NCBI RefSeq assembly: GCF_011761475.1
Contig: NZ_JAASRS010000001.1
Location: 1,364,001-1,428,000 of the forward strand
Origin: Saccharococcus thermophilus
Lineage (GTDB): Bacteria > Bacillota > Bacilli > Bacillales > Anoxybacillaceae
Direction: 5' to 3'
DNA length: 64,000 bases
The position numbers were made by a program, and so were the translations under genes. The notes under the pieces are model-generated. The model was given only the letters and a program-made list of their open reading frames with translations, was not told the origin of the DNA and ran no database searches. Below are positions 63,679 through 64,000 of the stretch, in pieces. The first letter of the stretch is position 1, and each line of letters starts with the position of its first letter.

Positions 63679-64000
63679 CATCCCACATCCTATACTGTTC
63701 TTCGGTAATCGGACAAAATTGTACGATATCTCCCGCACGAAGCAAACTCGGCTCCTCATGATGCGGCCGGAACAAAGCGAGCGGCGTTCTTCCGATGATT
63801 TGCCACCCGCCTGGAGTCGCCAGCGGGTAAACTCCTGTCTGATTGCCGGCAATGCCGACCGAACCGGCTGGCACATGCGTTCTTGGGGTGGCGCGGCGCG
63901 GAGTGGCAATCTTAGGAGACAATCCGCCTAAATAAGCAAATCCGGGAGCGAAACCAATCATATAAACGCGATAGCGCCCTTGCGCATGAATGGCAATGAC
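63653..64000 (-). CDS. pxpB: 5-oxoprolinase subunit B (KipI-like), partial
   Basis: The last 115 residues of PxpB; the 5-prime end lies beyond the window. Marks: [52 protein letters not shown]. In B. subtilis the relative KipI also inhibits kinase KinA; an orphan sporulation-type kinase is in this window but far away. Confidence 0.93.
   Translation of the reverse strand, partial: VIAIHAQGRYRVYMIGFAPGFAYLGGLSPKIATPRRATPRTHVPAGSVGIAGNQTGVYPLATPGGWQIIGRTPLALFRPHHEEPSLLRAGDIVQFCPITEEQYRMWDDERHSSNT

Noticed and set aside
1-64000. tRNA genes or a replication origin
   Set aside because: I found no cloverleaf-type sequence with a TTCGAATC-like T-arm in a credible context and no dnaA-box cluster.

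Overview
The window is chromosomal DNA of a thermophilic spore-forming bacillus, most likely Parageobacillus or Geobacillus. Evidence: spore genes (cotD, an sspH-type SASP), the Bacillus-type RNase P RNA, the ypwA-ypvA and mrfA-mrfB-cotD-ypsA-gpsB-rnpB-ypsC order known from Bacillus subtilis, a GkaP-like lactonase, strong AGGAGG-type ribosome sites with frequent GTG/TTG starts, and several transposons of types common in Geobacillus. The species is not proven by the sequence.

Layout. 1-4 kb: tail of a probable ba3-type oxidase subunit, M32 carboxypeptidase, DinG-like helicase and a 58-aa gene. 4-6.3 kb: an AT-rich island with a PIN-domain toxin and a small overlapping upstream partner (candidate toxin-antitoxin pair), six 10-bp repeats and an IS1634-type remnant. 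6.3-16.5 kb: conserved housekeeping block (ypsC, a PAS-GGDEF-EAL protein, rnpB, gpsB, ypsA, cotD, mrfB, mrfA), with one IS4-type element inserted between gpsB and ypsA. 16.5-30 kb: glycolate/glyoxylate cluster: IclR regulator, malic enzyme, malate synthase G, glcD, glcF (split by an IS1634-type element), glcE, tartronate-semialdehyde-reductase-like and hydroxypyruvate-isomerase-like genes, and a broken aldehyde dehydrogenase. Glycolate would be oxidised to glyoxylate, condensed with acetyl-CoA to malate and decarboxylated to pyruvate. The malate synthase and glcE promoters share an identical three-half-site operator.

30-47.8 kb: BI-1-like membrane protein, cysteine synthase, a beta-propeller lipoprotein with its own two-component system, an orphan sporulation-type kinase, a decayed cytochrome, an IS982-type element, a POT peptide transporter broken by a second copy of the IS4-type element, a subtilase, a YitT protein, a lysine-riboswitch-controlled permease, tatA, sspH and a frameshifted acyltransferase. 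47.8-64 kb: thiMDE with a TPP riboswitch, ykoS-ykoT, an acyl-CoA ligase/lactonase pair, a membrane methyltransferase, two HAD phosphatases, a GNAT gene wrecked by an IS200/IS605 element with intact TnpB, a broken phosphotransferase, a LysE-type exporter and the 5-oxoprolinase genes pxpBCA (pxpB runs off the window).

A strong theme is ongoing gene decay. Intact-looking insertion sequences with 7-bp target duplications interrupt glcF and dtpT exactly in frame, and five other genes carry internal deletions or frameshifts. The strongest leads for something new are the small PIN-domain module at 4.5-5.3 kb, the shared TGTTTC-N7-GAAACA-N-TGTTTC operator of the glycolate genes, and start-site-masking hairpins found in two unrelated IS families.
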